A stretch of DNA of 64,000 bases from Bacilli bacterium. GTDB taxonomy: Bacteria > Bacillota_I > Bacilli_A > RF39 > UBA660. Under the pieces are notes generated by a model. The model had not been told where the DNA came from and did not search any database. It worked only from the letters and a program-made list of their open reading frames with translations. Every line of letters begins with the position of its first letter. Position 1 is the first letter of the stretch. The position numbers and the translations under genes are program-made. The stretch spans positions 1-64,000 of the forward strand of contig JAFSGC010000002.1 of NCBI GenBank assembly GCA_017434825.1, in the 5' to 3' direction. Positions 1-8,640 of this stretch are shown one piece after another.

Positions 1-772
1 CTTCTTTTTCTTCCTCATATGGTTTTATATCAATATTATCATCACTATCAATGATAATTTCTTTTAAATTAATCTTTGCTTCATTCTTATAAAAGAAATA
101 TTCATTATCTAAATTAAGACTTAATTCATCACCTAATAAGATAGAAGCATTTTCTGCTATAGTTTGATAACTAGCTTCTTGATTCTCAACTTTAATAATT
201 CCTTCTTCTATAAAACTAAGTTCAACATAATTAGATTTAATATCAATATCTTTTTCTTTATCGAATCTTAATTTAATATCATCATGAACAAGTAAATATT
301 TATTATCACTAACTCTAACAATAAAAGCTTTAAACTTTAATTGTTTTCCTAAGTTATCAACATAATAAGTATCATTAACGTATTCAAGTACTGTTCCTTC
401 AAATAAATTGTAATATTTTGGAATTTCACTATTAATCTCAGCAAGATTTAAAATTACACCCTTCTTAAGAAGTGAAATTGAATCATCATTATAATGTACA
501 AAAGAAGCTTCATCAACTTTTACTTTATCACCATTCGTATCTTTAAATTCAATAGTATTATCAAAACTATTCTTATAGTTAGTATTTTCATTAAAATAAT
601 ATTTAACACTCTTACTATCAGAAGTATTTCCACTACCTTTTTCAGCATTTAAAATATATCCAGCTTTAGTAAAAGATTTTTGAGAAGCACTATAAAAAGT
701 GATGCCTGTATATACTAAAGCACCAATCATAAGTAAAACAGAAACCATAATAAAAATGATTTTCTTTTTCAT
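1..772 (-). CDS. Membrane-anchored protein of unknown function (C-terminal part outside window)
   Basis: The reading frame starts at the ATG on the minus strand at 772-770 (M-K-K-K-I-I-F-I...) behind a GGGAG-type ribosome binding site and runs off the left edge without a stop, so about 257 residues are visible. Residues 4-20 form one hydrophobic segment after three lysines, which fits a signal anchor or uncleaved signal peptide. The rest is hydrophilic, rich in Asp, Asn, Lys and Glu, with alternating beta-like segments, suggesting an extracytoplasmic domain. No lipobox Cys and no catalytic motif is visible. I do not recognise the family. It lies downstream of ezrA but is separated from it by the ezrA terminator, so it is probably its own unit. 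Confidence 0.75.
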   Translation of the reverse strand, partial: MKKKIIFIMVSVLLMIGALVYTGITFYSASQKSFTKAGYILNAEKGSGNTSDSKSVKYYFNENTNYKNSFDNTIEFKDTNGDKVKVDEASFVHYNDDSISLLKKGVILNLAEINSEIPKYYNLFEGTVLEYVNDTYYVDNLGKQLKFKAFIVRVSDNKYLLVHDDIKLRFDKEKDIDIKSNYVELSFIEEGIIKVENQEASYQTIAENASILLGDELSLNLDNEYFFYKNEAKINLKEIIIDSDDNIDIKPYEEEKE

Positions 773-843
773 ATACATTGCTCCCTATTTTCACATATTA
801 AAATTATACCTCAAAATCATAAATTTTACTAGTAGAAATAAAC

Positions 844-870
844 AAAAAAAGTAGATTTTATTCTACTTTT
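844..870 (-). terminator. Rho-independent terminator of ezrA
   Basis: Arms AAAAGTAGA (847-855) and TCTACTTTT (862-870) form a hairpin, followed on the minus strand by a U-run. The stop codon of ezrA lies within the stem. Confidence 0.85.
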
Positions 871-2575
871 CATATACATGTAATAACTTTTTATAAATAT
901 CTTCATCTACAATAGATGTTGCCTTAATTGAAATATCGAGTGCTTCCTTATAATTTCCTTTAAAAAATTCAATTTCTGCATCAAATAACCCTTTATCAAC
1001 CTCAGCATAATGTGCTCTATATCTATTACCATAAACAATAGACATTTCCGCAAGTTGTGCAGTTTTTATCATTTCATTTGTTGTATTATACAATTTTAAA
1101 ACTAAATCTCTTGCAGTATCTACTCTAGTATTTAAAGTCTTAATTACAATAGGTTTTTGTTCAAGTTCTTTAATAACTTCCACAATCGCCTCATTAGCCT
1201 CTGCTAATTGTACAAAATAATTATCAGTAATAACTGGCAACTTATAAGCACGCATTTTACTTTTACATTGTTTTAAAAACTCCTGAATTTCCTCTAATTG
1301 TTCCCTTGCTCTTACTTCATCATCATACATATTTCCAAGTGATTTTAAAGCTTTATCAAATTCATCTTCCATTGAATCAAGTCTAAGAGTTAACTCTTCA
1401 ATCTCTTGTTGTAGCATCGAATAAGGAGTTGCTCCACTCTCAACTTTAGCAGTAAGTTTCTTATAGTCATCATTAATCACAACTAAAATCTTATTAACTT
1501 CATGGATAATTTCAACATCAGCCTCTTCTAAATCATACATATGCTTAATATCATCCAATTGTTCATAAACATCACTAACTAATTTATTAGTTTTTTCAAT
1601 TTTCTTCTTAAAATCTTTATTAACCTCTTCAAATACCTTTTTAGAAAGTCTTTCTTTTTCAAAGTCAATAAATAATGCATCAAAATATTCAAGCATTGTT
1701 TTAAGATCAAACATACATCCCTCAAGATTTAATACTTTGACCTTATCCAAGCAAGCTTCAATATTTTTCTTAGTCTCATCCAAATTGTATTCAATGTTTA
1801 AATACTCAAGTGGATAGCCTTGTTCTAACATATCTTTGTATGTTAAATCAACTTCCCTCATACGATTAGGAATAACTTGATTAGCCATTAATAAAACATC
1901 AGGAACTTCTCTTACAATAATATCCATATGTTCAATCATTGTATCAAGTGCTTTAACAATATGAACTACTTCACTATACTCATTCTTTTCCATAACTTTT
2001 TCAAAGTCTAAGAAACGTCTTTCAATATTTTCTAATTGTAATTCTATTGCTTCTTGAACAGAATCATACATTTGCTTATGCTCATGATAATCCTTACTAA
2101 GAGTTCTATATTTCGTTTTTAATTTAATCACAATAGATCTATATTTTTCCTCGCTTAAAGTAATATCTTTAATTTCTTCAAGTAATGCTTCTGCAGATTC
2201 TCTTGCTTTATAAATTTCAATTTCAATTTTCGCAATATTATGACTACATGTCTTATAGTCTCTTTTTTCCATAAACAAATCCAAATCAATTAACATATCA
2301 TCAATTTGAGTTAATCTATGTTCTCTAATATAAGTAAATCTATCTTGCCATTTATTATATTTTTCTTCCATCTTGTCATTCTTAATAATAGGTTCAACTT
2401 TAGAAAGTTCTAAAAGAACTGGAGTTGATGCCACCATATTTCTTTGAACTTCAAGATTTTTAACTTTATCTTTATAATACTTTAATTCTGCTTTTTTAAT
2501 AAAGTGAAGCATAATCATAACAATAATAAGCGCAACTATAACAACTGATCCAACAATTAAATATTGTCCTTGCAT
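863..2575 (-). CDS. ezrA: Septation ring formation regulator EzrA
   Basis: EzrA is a membrane-anchored coiled-coil protein that acts at the inner face of the membrane, binds FtsZ and limits Z-ring formation while linking division to wall synthesis. The 570 residues match the family length (562 in Bacillus subtilis). A single transmembrane segment (about residues 5-25) is followed by spectrin-like helical repeats. The region after the membrane helix contains the family-typical stretch YNKWQDRFTYIREHR, and the C-terminal half shows continuous heptad-like Leu/Ile spacing. The start ATG has a GGTGAGG ribosome binding site. It is divergent from rpsD, an arrangement also common for ezrA in other Bacilli. 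Confidence 0.95.
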   Translation of the reverse strand: MQGQYLIVGSVVIVALIIVMIMLHFIKKAELKYYKDKVKNLEVQRNMVASTPVLLELSKVEPIIKNDKMEEKYNKWQDRFTYIREHRLTQIDDMLIDLDLFMEKRDYKTCSHNIAKIEIEIYKARESAEALLEEIKDITLSEEKYRSIVIKLKTKYRTLSKDYHEHKQMYDSVQEAIELQLENIERRFLDFEKVMEKNEYSEVVHIVKALDTMIEHMDIIVREVPDVLLMANQVIPNRMREVDLTYKDMLEQGYPLEYLNIEYNLDETKKNIEACLDKVKVLNLEGCMFDLKTMLEYFDALFIDFEKERLSKKVFEEVNKDFKKKIEKTNKLVSDVYEQLDDIKHMYDLEEADVEIIHEVNKILVVINDDYKKLTAKVESGATPYSMLQQEIEELTLRLDSMEDEFDKALKSLGNMYDDEVRAREQLEEIQEFLKQCKSKMRAYKLPVITDNYFVQLAEANEAIVEVIKELEQKPIVIKTLNTRVDTARDLVLKLYNTTNEMIKTAQLAEMSIVYGNRYRAHYAEVDKGLFDAEIEFFKGNYKEALDISIKATSIVDEDIYKKLLHVYEK

Positions 2576-2641
2576 ATCCTCACCTCTATTTTTAATTCTA
2601 TCATCATTTTATCACAATCATACTCCAATTTTCTACTATTT

Positions 2642-2657
2642 TAGATAAAATTATCTA
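2642..2657. repeat. Inverted repeat upstream of the rpsD promoter
   Basis: TAGATAA-AA-TTATCTA, seven-base perfect arms with a two-base spacer, lies 28 bases upstream of the rpsD -35 box in the ezrA/rpsD divergent region. It could be a protein binding site, but AT-rich palindromes are common here by chance. Confidence 0.3.
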
Positions 2658-2685
2658 TATACCTGCTTCTAATCTAATAAAAACG

Positions 2686-2714
2686 TTGACAAATCAACAC
2701 TTTTAACATATAAT
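2686..2714 (+). promoter_or_regulatory. Consensus sigma-A promoter of rpsD
   Basis: TTGACA (2686-2691) and TATAAT (2709-2714) are both perfect consensus hexamers with a 17-base spacer, as expected for a highly expressed ribosomal protein gene. Transcription should begin near 2721. Confidence 0.9.
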
Positions 2715-2720
2715 TAATAA

Positions 2721-2877
2721 TGCAAATTCCTTGAAACAGCGGAATTAGAGTATTTTAAAGTGTTTTTCAATTCAAGCTAGTAACAGTTGCTGTTTATGCG
2801 AAAACATAAGAAAAACTCCCTAAGATACGACTAACTCATTTCATTGATTTGTAAATATAAGAAAGGAGAAATAAATT
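2721..2877 (+). promoter_or_regulatory. Long structured rpsD 5' leader, possible S4 autoregulatory element
   Basis: About 157 untranslated bases separate the predicted transcription start from the rpsD ATG, far longer than most leaders in this window. It contains several short hairpins, for example AATTCC/GGAATT (2725-2746) and TTATG/CATAA around 2794-2809. A CTCC at 2816-2819 could pair with the GGAG of the ribosome binding site at 2865-2868. In Bacillus subtilis S4 represses its own gene through the leader mRNA, so the same is inferred here. I could not match it base by base to a known S4 leader. Confidence 0.45.
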
Positions 2878-3480
2878 ATGGCAAGATATACTGGTCCAGC
2901 TTATAAACAAGCTAGACGTGTTGGATTCTCAATCAGTGAAACTGGTAAAGAATTAGCTCGTCGTCCATATGGTCCTGGTCAACATGGTAATGCTCGTAAA
3001 GGTAAACCATCTGACTACGGAAACCAATTAAAAGAAAAACAAAAAGTTCGTTTTATGTATGGTGTTAATGAAAAACAATTCCATAAAACTTTCGTTGAAG
3101 CTGAAAAAATGACTGGAATTCACGGTACTAATTTCTTAAGATTATTAGAATCTCGTTTAGATAACTTAGTTTACCGTATCGGTTTCGCTTCTACTCGTCG
3201 TGGAGCTAGACAACTTGTTAACCACGGACACGTTACTGTTAATGGTAAAAAAGTTGATATTCCTTCATACAGAGTTAAAGTTGGAGATGTTATTTCATTA
3301 AAAGAAGATGATAAAAAATTAAAAGTTGTTAACGAATCATTAGAAAAAGTTACAAAAAGAGTTGAATTCATTACTTATGATGAAAACAAAAAAGAAGCTA
3401 CTTATGTTAGACTTCCTGAAAGAAATGAACTTAATGCTGATATCAATGAAGCATTAATCGTTGAATTCTATAACAAGTAA
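2878..3480 (+). CDS. rpsD: 30S ribosomal protein S4
   Basis: S4 is a primary 16S rRNA-binding protein that nucleates assembly of the small subunit body and contributes to decoding fidelity. The 200-residue product matches the family length. The N-terminal part shows the typical MARYTGP start and the YGPGQHG stretch (about residues 31-37). An S4 RNA-binding domain follows at about residues 90-150 ([30 protein letters not shown]). This is the Cys-free form without the N-terminal zinc site. AGGAG lies upstream of the ATG. The gene stands alone in this genome segment, as in Bacillus, rather than in the alpha operon. Confidence 0.98.
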   Translation: MARYTGPAYKQARRVGFSISETGKELARRPYGPGQHGNARKGKPSDYGNQLKEKQKVRFMYGVNEKQFHKTFVEAEKMTGIHGTNFLRLLESRLDNLVYRIGFASTRRGARQLVNHGHVTVNGKKVDIPSYRVKVGDVISLKEDDKKLKVVNESLEKVTKRVEFITYDENKKEATYVRLPERNELNADINEALIVEFYNK

Positions 3481-3490
3481 TTATAAAAAG

Positions 3491-3524
3491 AAAAAGCTTA
3501 AGAATACTTAAGCTTTTTTTATTG
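3491..3524. terminator. Bidirectional terminator between rpsD and the 3519-3866 gene
   Basis: AAAAAGCTTAAG (3491-3502) and CTTAAGCTTTTT (3507-3518) form a 12-base stem with a four-base loop, followed by T-runs on the plus strand and A-rich sequence upstream that serves the minus strand. Confidence 0.9.
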
Positions 3525-3866
3525 TCTTACCTTACCAGTATCAAGTTCATCACTTGGAGTATATTTATTATCTTCAAGCATTGCTTCTATTTCCGCTGTA
3601 TCATCAATTAATCCTAAATTTTCAACAGCACGATTAACTGCATCATCAACAGTAATACCTTCTTCTTTAGCGGCTGTTTCATAAACTAAGTTTTCAACTG
3701 CTCCTTCAATAATATCTACAACAGATATTGGAGATATTTTATTTCCAAAACCATTAACAACACCTCTAGTACATTCTAAAACATCATGAAAGACATCCAA
3801 ATCAAGTTCCGAAAACTCTCTTATTTCTTCAATTTCATCTTCAAATAAATCCATATTATCTGACAT
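3519..3866 (-). CDS. Small acidic protein of unknown function
   Basis: A 115-residue, strongly acidic soluble protein with no signal peptide or membrane segment. The central part (about residues 40-75) is predicted helical with an Ala/Glu/Val-rich pattern (VENLVYETAAKEEGITVDD). I do not recognise it. It is the last gene of a minus-strand operon: its ATG lies three bases after the histidine phosphatase stop, so the two are almost certainly co-transcribed and translationally coupled. Confidence 0.7.
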   Translation of the reverse strand: MSDNMDLFEDEIEEIREFSELDLDVFHDVLECTRGVVNGFGNKISPISVVDIIEGAVENLVYETAAKEEGITVDDAVNRAVENLGLIDDTAEIEAMLEDNKYTPSDELDTGKVRQ

Positions 3867-3869
3867 AAC

Positions 3870-4403
3870 CTACACCTCTATTTCCTCATAATAACAATTA
3901 TCTATATCTTTAAGTAATAAATTCTTACTTAAATCACTCTTCAATAAAATATGTCTAATTGCCCTAATACTAGCAGCATGAGCAACAACCAAAACACATT
4001 CATCTCTATGTTTTTCTAAAACATAATCTAAAAAATCTCTACATCTTTTAAATATATCTTGTACAGGTTCAACACCTAAATCGTTAGAATTTAAATTATA
4101 ATCCCAATACTTATTAGAATCATATAAACTTCTACTCTTTCCTTCTAATTCACCTAAATGTCTATCTACCAATCTCTTATCAGGAATCATCTCTACTCTA
4201 TCTCCAATAAGTATCATAGCAGTTTCAACAGCCCTAACTAAAGGTGACATATAACATACATCAAACTTTTTATCTTTTATTTTATCTCTTAATTTTTGAC
4301 ATTGTCTACGTCCTGTATCATTAAGTAGTATATTAGTTGAACCCTGACATATCTCATTATAATTACTTTCTGTTTGACCATGTCTAACTAATGCTATTTT
4401 CAT
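3870..4403 (-). CDS. Histidine phosphatase family protein (phosphoglycerate mutase-like)
   Basis: A 177-residue member of the histidine phosphatase superfamily, which transfers phosphate through a phospho-His intermediate. The N-terminus carries the defining motif LVRHGQTESNYN with the nucleophile His at residue 8. The conserved Arg and Glu follow in MSPLVRAVETA. The second catalytic His is in VVAHAASIRAI near residue 142. The length and LVRHG-QTESN context resemble small broad-specificity phosphatases of the CobC/PhoE/GpmB group, but the substrate cannot be told from sequence. Its ATG overlaps the stop of the upstream 4403-5611 gene by one base (TAATG), indicating translational coupling. Confidence 0.88.
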   Translation of the reverse strand: MKIALVRHGQTESNYNEICQGSTNILLNDTGRRQCQKLRDKIKDKKFDVCYMSPLVRAVETAMILIGDRVEMIPDKRLVDRHLGELEGKSRSLYDSNKYWDYNLNSNDLGVEPVQDIFKRCRDFLDYVLEKHRDECVLVVAHAASIRAIRHILLKSDLSKNLLLKDIDNCYYEEIEV

Positions 4404-5611
4404 TATTCCACCCCTAATGTTTTAAGTGCGTCACTATAAGTAATAAACTTATTTAAATAACTTCCATCTTCATAAGATGAATAACCAGATACCAAATAAT
4501 TACCATCACTAACAATAACATCTGTAAAATAATCATCTCTATCATCACCATAACGTACAACAGAAACTTTCTCTAAATCTTTATCATATTTACCAATTAA
4601 TCCATCATGTGTAAATACATTTACTGATTCACTAGAATCAACTTTATTAACTTCAGCAGTAGTCCCTACAACAACTAAATTATTATTCTTATCAACAATT
4701 ACCTGATTAAATCTTTCAAACCCCTTGTCTTCATAAACAATTTCTTCATCAACATCTAAGTCTCTCTCATACTTAACAATTACTGCATCTACATCAGAAG
4801 TATTTACATTCTTCTTCCCACCAGTAACATAAAAATGCTTATCATAACAAACAATACCAGTAAAACCTAAATCATCTGTATATTTATATTTACTAGTATC
4901 AAGCAATTTCCCCTTATCATTATACTTAGAAATAATACCAACATTATTAGAAGTAACACCAACTACATAAATATCGTCTTTATATATCGCAACATCATTA
5001 TAAGAAGATGTTTTACTATCACCAAAATTATTCTTCCATACAAGTTTTAACTCTTTATCATACTTCATAACAAAAGCTCCACCATCCGAAGAAAAACCAA
5101 CCTTCATGTCAGAATAAACACTTTGTCCAGTAACAATATAACTATCTTCCATCACTTCAACACTAGTAAATTTAGTATTATCTAAAACCTTAAATGTATT
5201 TTCATATAACAAATTACCATCTTTATCATACTTAACAATCAAACCTATTCTTCTACCTTCTAAATGGTCTTCTTCACTAGATTCAAAACTACCTACGGCA
5301 ATTAAATTTTCCTCTTGATCTAAAATAACATCAAAGAAAACTCCATTGTATCCTTTATTATAAAGTTTCTCAAAAATCTTTTCCTTCTTATTATTATATT
5401 TTGTAATCTTAGCTTTTTCATAATACTTATCATTGTTATTATTACTACCAACTGCAACATATCCTTTATCAACATTTATAACAGAATTAATTCCATCAAA
5501 ATAAATTGATTTACCTTGTAGTAAGTAAATAATATATATAAGTTCTATAACCAAAATCACAACACAAACTATTGCGACTAATTTCAACAATTTAAATAAT
5601 TTCTTTTGCAT
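4403..5611 (-). CDS. Membrane-anchored beta-propeller-like protein
   Basis: A 402-residue protein with an N-terminal transmembrane anchor (about residues 10-31) and no cleavage site, then a large extracellular region. That region holds repeated units of about 45-55 residues with patterns such as G-Y-V-A-V-G-S, IVTGQS, IYVVGVTSN, FYVTGG, LVVVGTT and YLVSGYSS, each followed by an I-x-K-Y-D-K strand. This is the signature of a multi-bladed beta-propeller of the SBBP/delta-60 type. No catalytic motif is seen. It is the first gene of the operon with the phosphatase and the acidic protein. The role is unknown; binding of an extracellular ligand is only inferred from the fold. Confidence 0.75.
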   Translation of the reverse strand: MQKKLFKLLKLVAIVCVVILVIELIYIIYLLQGKSIYFDGINSVINVDKGYVAVGSNNNNDKYYEKAKITKYNNKKEKIFEKLYNKGYNGVFFDVILDQEENLIAVGSFESSEEDHLEGRRIGLIVKYDKDGNLLYENTFKVLDNTKFTSVEVMEDSYIVTGQSVYSDMKVGFSSDGGAFVMKYDKELKLVWKNNFGDSKTSSYNDVAIYKDDIYVVGVTSNNVGIISKYNDKGKLLDTSKYKYTDDLGFTGIVCYDKHFYVTGGKKNVNTSDVDAVIVKYERDLDVDEEIVYEDKGFERFNQVIVDKNNNLVVVGTTAEVNKVDSSESVNVFTHDGLIGKYDKDLEKVSVVRYGDDRDDYFTDVIVSDGNYLVSGYSSYEDGSYLNKFITYSDALKTLGVE

Positions 5612-5702
5612 GCATTATCACCTTCTCATACTTATGATAACAAAAATAATATATCTTTTCCACAAAAAAGGAAATACTTAACATATTTCCTCTTAAACTT
5701 TA

Positions 5703-6929
5703 CTATTCATAAATTCCAATATGATATTTCTTTTTACCACGTCTAATAATTACATATTTTTCAAATAAACAACTACTCTTAGTAATCATCATTTCTAAAT
5801 CTGTAACCTTTTCTCCATTAACACTAATTGATCCATTAGTAATAAATTCACGAGCTTCTCTCTTACTAGAGCAAACACCACCATTTACCAATACATCAAT
5901 AAGTAATGTATCTTCATTCAATTTAAATGGTTCTAATCCTTTAAAAGCATCATTAATTTCATTTTCAGTAAAATTCTTTATATCTCCACTGAATAATGAT
6001 TCACTAATTTTTACAGCTTCATCATATGCCCCTTCACCATGTAAATCAGTAATAACTTCACGAGCAAGAGCTTTATGAGCTTCTCTTAAATGTGGATTTT
6101 CATTATGACTCTTTTCGATTTCCTCAATTTCTTCTTTACTTAAGAAAGTAAGTTTCTTCAAGTAATCAATAATCATACAATCTTCTAAGTTAATTAAATA
6201 TTGATATAATTCATAACTTGAAGTTTTATTCTTATCTAACCATAAAGCATTACCTTCTGTCTTACCAAACTTCTTACCTGTAGAATCGGTAACAAGTGGC
6301 ATAACCATACCATAAGCTTCTTTATCAAGTTTCTTTCTAATAAGTTCAATACCAGAAGTAATATTACCCCATTGATCTGAACCAGCAACTTGTAGCACAC
6401 AATCTCTTGTTTCGTATAAATACATAAAGTCTAATGCTTGTAGAATCATATACGAAAATTCTGCATAAGTAATTCCAGTTTCCATACGTGATTTTACTTT
6501 ATCTTTAGCAAGCATATAATTAACATTAAAGTATTTACCATAATCTCTTAAGAAGTCTACCACATTAATATCTTTAGTCCAATCCCAGTTATTAACAACT
6601 TCAAATCCAAAGATTTTTTCAGCTTGTTCTGTAAGACCTTTAATATTATGATCAACTTCTTCTTTAGTAATCATCGGTCTTTCAGCATCTGGTTTAGGAT
6701 CTCCAATCATACCAGTTGCACCACCAACTAATAATAATGGATGATGTCCTGCTTTAGCTAATCTCTTAGATATTAAAAAAGATGAATAGTGTCCAATATG
6801 CATAGAATCAGCTGTTGGATCAGTACCAATATAAAAAGTTAATCCTCCTGCATTTAATTTATCTATTAATTCTGGGCTAGAAATATCTTGAACTAACCCT
6901 CTCCATTGTAATTCTTCAAATAATGTCAT
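5703..6929 (-). CDS. tyrS: Tyrosine--tRNA ligase
   Basis: TyrS charges tRNA-Tyr with tyrosine in the cytoplasm. The 408 residues fit the bacterial TyrS family. Class I signatures are clear: HIGH at residues 44-47 (DSMHIGHYSS), the tyrosine/AMP-binding GSDQWGNITSG, and KFGKTEGNALWLD, the TyrS form of the KMSKS loop. The C-terminal 65 residues are the S4-like tRNA-binding domain (REFITNGSISVNGEKV). Its ATG overlaps the stop of the CYTH gene by one base (TAATG), so it is expressed from the T-box-controlled transcript upstream of that gene. Confidence 0.97.
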   Translation of the reverse strand: MTLFEELQWRGLVQDISSPELIDKLNAGGLTFYIGTDPTADSMHIGHYSSFLISKRLAKAGHHPLLLVGGATGMIGDPKPDAERPMITKEEVDHNIKGLTEQAEKIFGFEVVNNWDWTKDINVVDFLRDYGKYFNVNYMLAKDKVKSRMETGITYAEFSYMILQALDFMYLYETRDCVLQVAGSDQWGNITSGIELIRKKLDKEAYGMVMPLVTDSTGKKFGKTEGNALWLDKNKTSSYELYQYLINLEDCMIIDYLKKLTFLSKEEIEEIEKSHNENPHLREAHKALAREVITDLHGEGAYDEAVKISESLFSGDIKNFTENEINDAFKGLEPFKLNEDTLLIDVLVNGGVCSSKREAREFITNGSISVNGEKVTDLEMMITKSSCLFEKYVIIRRGKKKYHIGIYE

Positions 6930-7474
6930 TATTTTCTATCCTCCTCTAATTTTAAATCATAAATTTCATTTAAATTATGACCATAATCTAAATATATTCC
7001 CTCTACATCTCTTGTAGTAGCAGCACTTTTTTCAAACCCAAGTTTTTTCAAAGTTTCATATACAGCATCTTCACTTGGCCCCTCAATTTCCAAATAAGTA
7101 GGAATTAAAGGCCAACTATCTATATCAATTTCAACACCATCTAAAACATATTGGCATCTTCTATTTTCTTGATATCCTTTAGCTTCATACCCTAATTCTT
7201 TTAATATTAAATGGCATCTTTCAAAATTATCAACTTCAATTTCCAATTCTTGTGTTCCATCAATCTCCGAAGAAACTAAATTCTTAATAGTAAGAGTTGT
7301 CTTCTTTCCGTTTGTTCTAAGTCTTATCCATTTACTATCTACTTTAGGAATAAAATCATAAACATATCTTCTTTGTACATAATCCCATTGGAATTCTGCT
7401 CCTAATTGTTCTAACCTTTTAACAATCTCTTCTCTATCAATTTCTAATACTCTAACCTCATATTCTGTATGCAT
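6929..7474 (-). CDS. CYTH domain protein (class IV adenylate cyclase / triphosphatase fold)
   Basis: A 181-residue single-domain CYTH protein, a fold that forms a beta-barrel tunnel binding triphosphates with divalent metals. The N-terminal signature is present but modified: H-T-E-Y-E-V-R at residues 2-8, where the family usually has E-x-E-x-K. Later strands carry charged residues lining the tunnel (WIRLRTNGKKTTLTIK, EIEVDNF, EIDSWPLIPTYLEIEG), so the protein looks intact. Relatives include CyaB-type adenylate cyclases, thiamine triphosphatases and inorganic triphosphatases; the substrate is not known. It is the first gene behind a Tyr-type T-box and is coupled to tyrS, an unusual regulon for a CYTH protein. 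Confidence 0.85.
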   Translation of the reverse strand: MHTEYEVRVLEIDREEIVKRLEQLGAEFQWDYVQRRYVYDFIPKVDSKWIRLRTNGKKTTLTIKNLVSSEIDGTQELEIEVDNFERCHLILKELGYEAKGYQENRRCQYVLDGVEIDIDSWPLIPTYLEIEGPSEDAVYETLKKLGFEKSAATTRDVEGIYLDYGHNLNEIYDLKLEEDRK

Positions 7475-7486
7475 AATACACCTCCT

Positions 7487-7700
7487 AAAAAAATAAAAAA
7501 CTACTCATCCAATATAAGGACGAATAGTTCGCGGTACCACCTTAATTCATAAACCTAAGTCTATGCACTTTATATCTTAACGCGATAAACGTTTTTTCTC
7601 CCAACATGTAATTCATTTAATTATAACTTTTAGTTTTCACCAACCACTAAATCTCTATAAAAATATAATTAAACTACTAATTGTTTTTCATCGAAAACCT
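7487..7700 (-). ncRNA. T-box riboswitch upstream of the CYTH-tyrS operon (Tyr specificity)
   Basis: On the minus strand the conserved T-box core AAGGTGGTACCGCG (complement of 7530-7543) is present, preceded by stem I features (AGAGA near 7655, GGTTGGTGAAAAC near 7640). The specifier loop near 7605-7613 reads GAATTACAT; UAC followed by a purine is a Tyr codon, consistent with tyrS downstream. The terminator is CTATTCGTCC/GGATGAGTAG followed by a long U-run (7487-7500). Uncharged tRNA-Tyr should favour the antiterminator and allow transcription. Confidence 0.93.
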
Positions 7701-7706
7701 ATTAAT

Positions 7707-7734
7707 ATAATAACATAAAACTAATATTTTTCAA
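7707..7734 (-). promoter_or_regulatory. Likely promoter of the CYTH-tyrS T-box transcript
   Basis: TTGAAA (complement of 7729-7734) and TATTAT (complement of 7707-7712) with a 16-base spacer lie just upstream of the T-box. They overlap the 3' end of the preceding gene. Confidence 0.55.
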
Positions 7735-8599
7735 TATTTTCTTTTAGTTTTTCAGAAAACTTATTACCTTTATCGAAGAAATGTTTTTCTAATCTTTTCT
7801 TTTTTCTACAAATAATATCCATAATATGTACCTTTTTTAGTATATTAACACCATTTTCAAATACACCACACACATTACCAGTATAATCTATATCAATTCC
7901 CTCTAGTCCAATATCTTTTAATTTATATTGCCCTAAAAAATTAAACTTTCCATCAAACAACTTAATTATAGAATTAAGTTTGCTATAAGACTGACTAAAC
8001 AAATAATATAATTTATCACTATTTTTAAAAACACAAATTCCTTGTACTGCCGGAGGTAAATCATTAATTATCTTACTAGAAATAACACTTACCTTATTTT
8101 TAGAAAATTCTAAATCAAATATAACCATTTTACCTATTCCTTCAAAAGTACATACATAAAGTTTATTATCATAAAAATACAAAGTAGCCGCACTTAATAC
8201 TTCTCCAACAATCTCAGAAATATTAATATCACTCTTAATCTTAACAATATTCCCACATATTAATTCAGGATAACTATATACATCAACATTCCCTTTTGAA
8301 CCAGTTATATAAACTAAATCATTTATATAATCATAACTAATTCCACCAACATGATTAGAATTATCTAATTCTATATATTTATTAAATTTTCCATTTTTCT
8401 CATACAAATAAACTCTTGATTTAGCATGAAATTTATTATAAGCAGAAACTAAAGAATAATCTCTACTAATAGTAAACCCTTGTACTACATAATTATCATC
8501 ATATATATTTTTATAATTAAAACAAATCGTATTTTTAAACAATAATAAATTATCATCTAATTTAAAACACTTATCAAATAAAGTCTTTTTAAAAAACAT
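7721..8599 (-). CDS. Predicted beta-propeller protein of unknown function
   Basis: A 292-residue protein with no signal peptide or membrane helix, so presumably cytoplasmic. It contains repeated beta-strand units such as GGISYDYINDLVYITG, LYFYDNKLYVCTFEG, KLYYLFSQSY and GIDIDYTGNVCGVFEN, resembling a six-bladed propeller. The C-terminal 40 residues are highly basic (ICRKKKRLEKHFFDKGNKF). I do not recognise a family or an active site. CGGAGG lies ten bases before the ATG. It sits between the YtxH operon terminator and the T-box; no obvious terminator follows its stop, and the T-box promoter overlaps its end. Confidence 0.7.
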   Translation of the reverse strand: MFFKKTLFDKCFKLDDNLLLFKNTICFNYKNIYDDNYVVQGFTISRDYSLVSAYNKFHAKSRVYLYEKNGKFNKYIELDNSNHVGGISYDYINDLVYITGSKGNVDVYSYPELICGNIVKIKSDINISEIVGEVLSAATLYFYDNKLYVCTFEGIGKMVIFDLEFSKNKVSVISSKIINDLPPAVQGICVFKNSDKLYYLFSQSYSKLNSIIKLFDGKFNFLGQYKLKDIGLEGIDIDYTGNVCGVFENGVNILKKVHIMDIICRKKKRLEKHFFDKGNKFSEKLKENIEKY

Positions 8600-8613
8600 A
8601 TATACCTCCGTTA

Positions 8614-8640
8614 AAAAAAGAATGACCTAAGTCACTCTTA
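8614..8640 (-). terminator. Terminator of the YtxH/DUF948 operon
   Basis: AAGAATGAC (8619-8627) and GTCACTCTT (8632-8640) form a nine-base stem with one G-U pair, followed on the minus strand by seven U. It overlaps the stop codon of the YtxH-like gene. Confidence 0.8.

Noticed and set aside
7487-7540. Repeat between 7500-7545 and 21905-21950 as a mobile element
   Set aside because: The shared bases are the conserved T-box antiterminator and terminator, not an insertion sequence.
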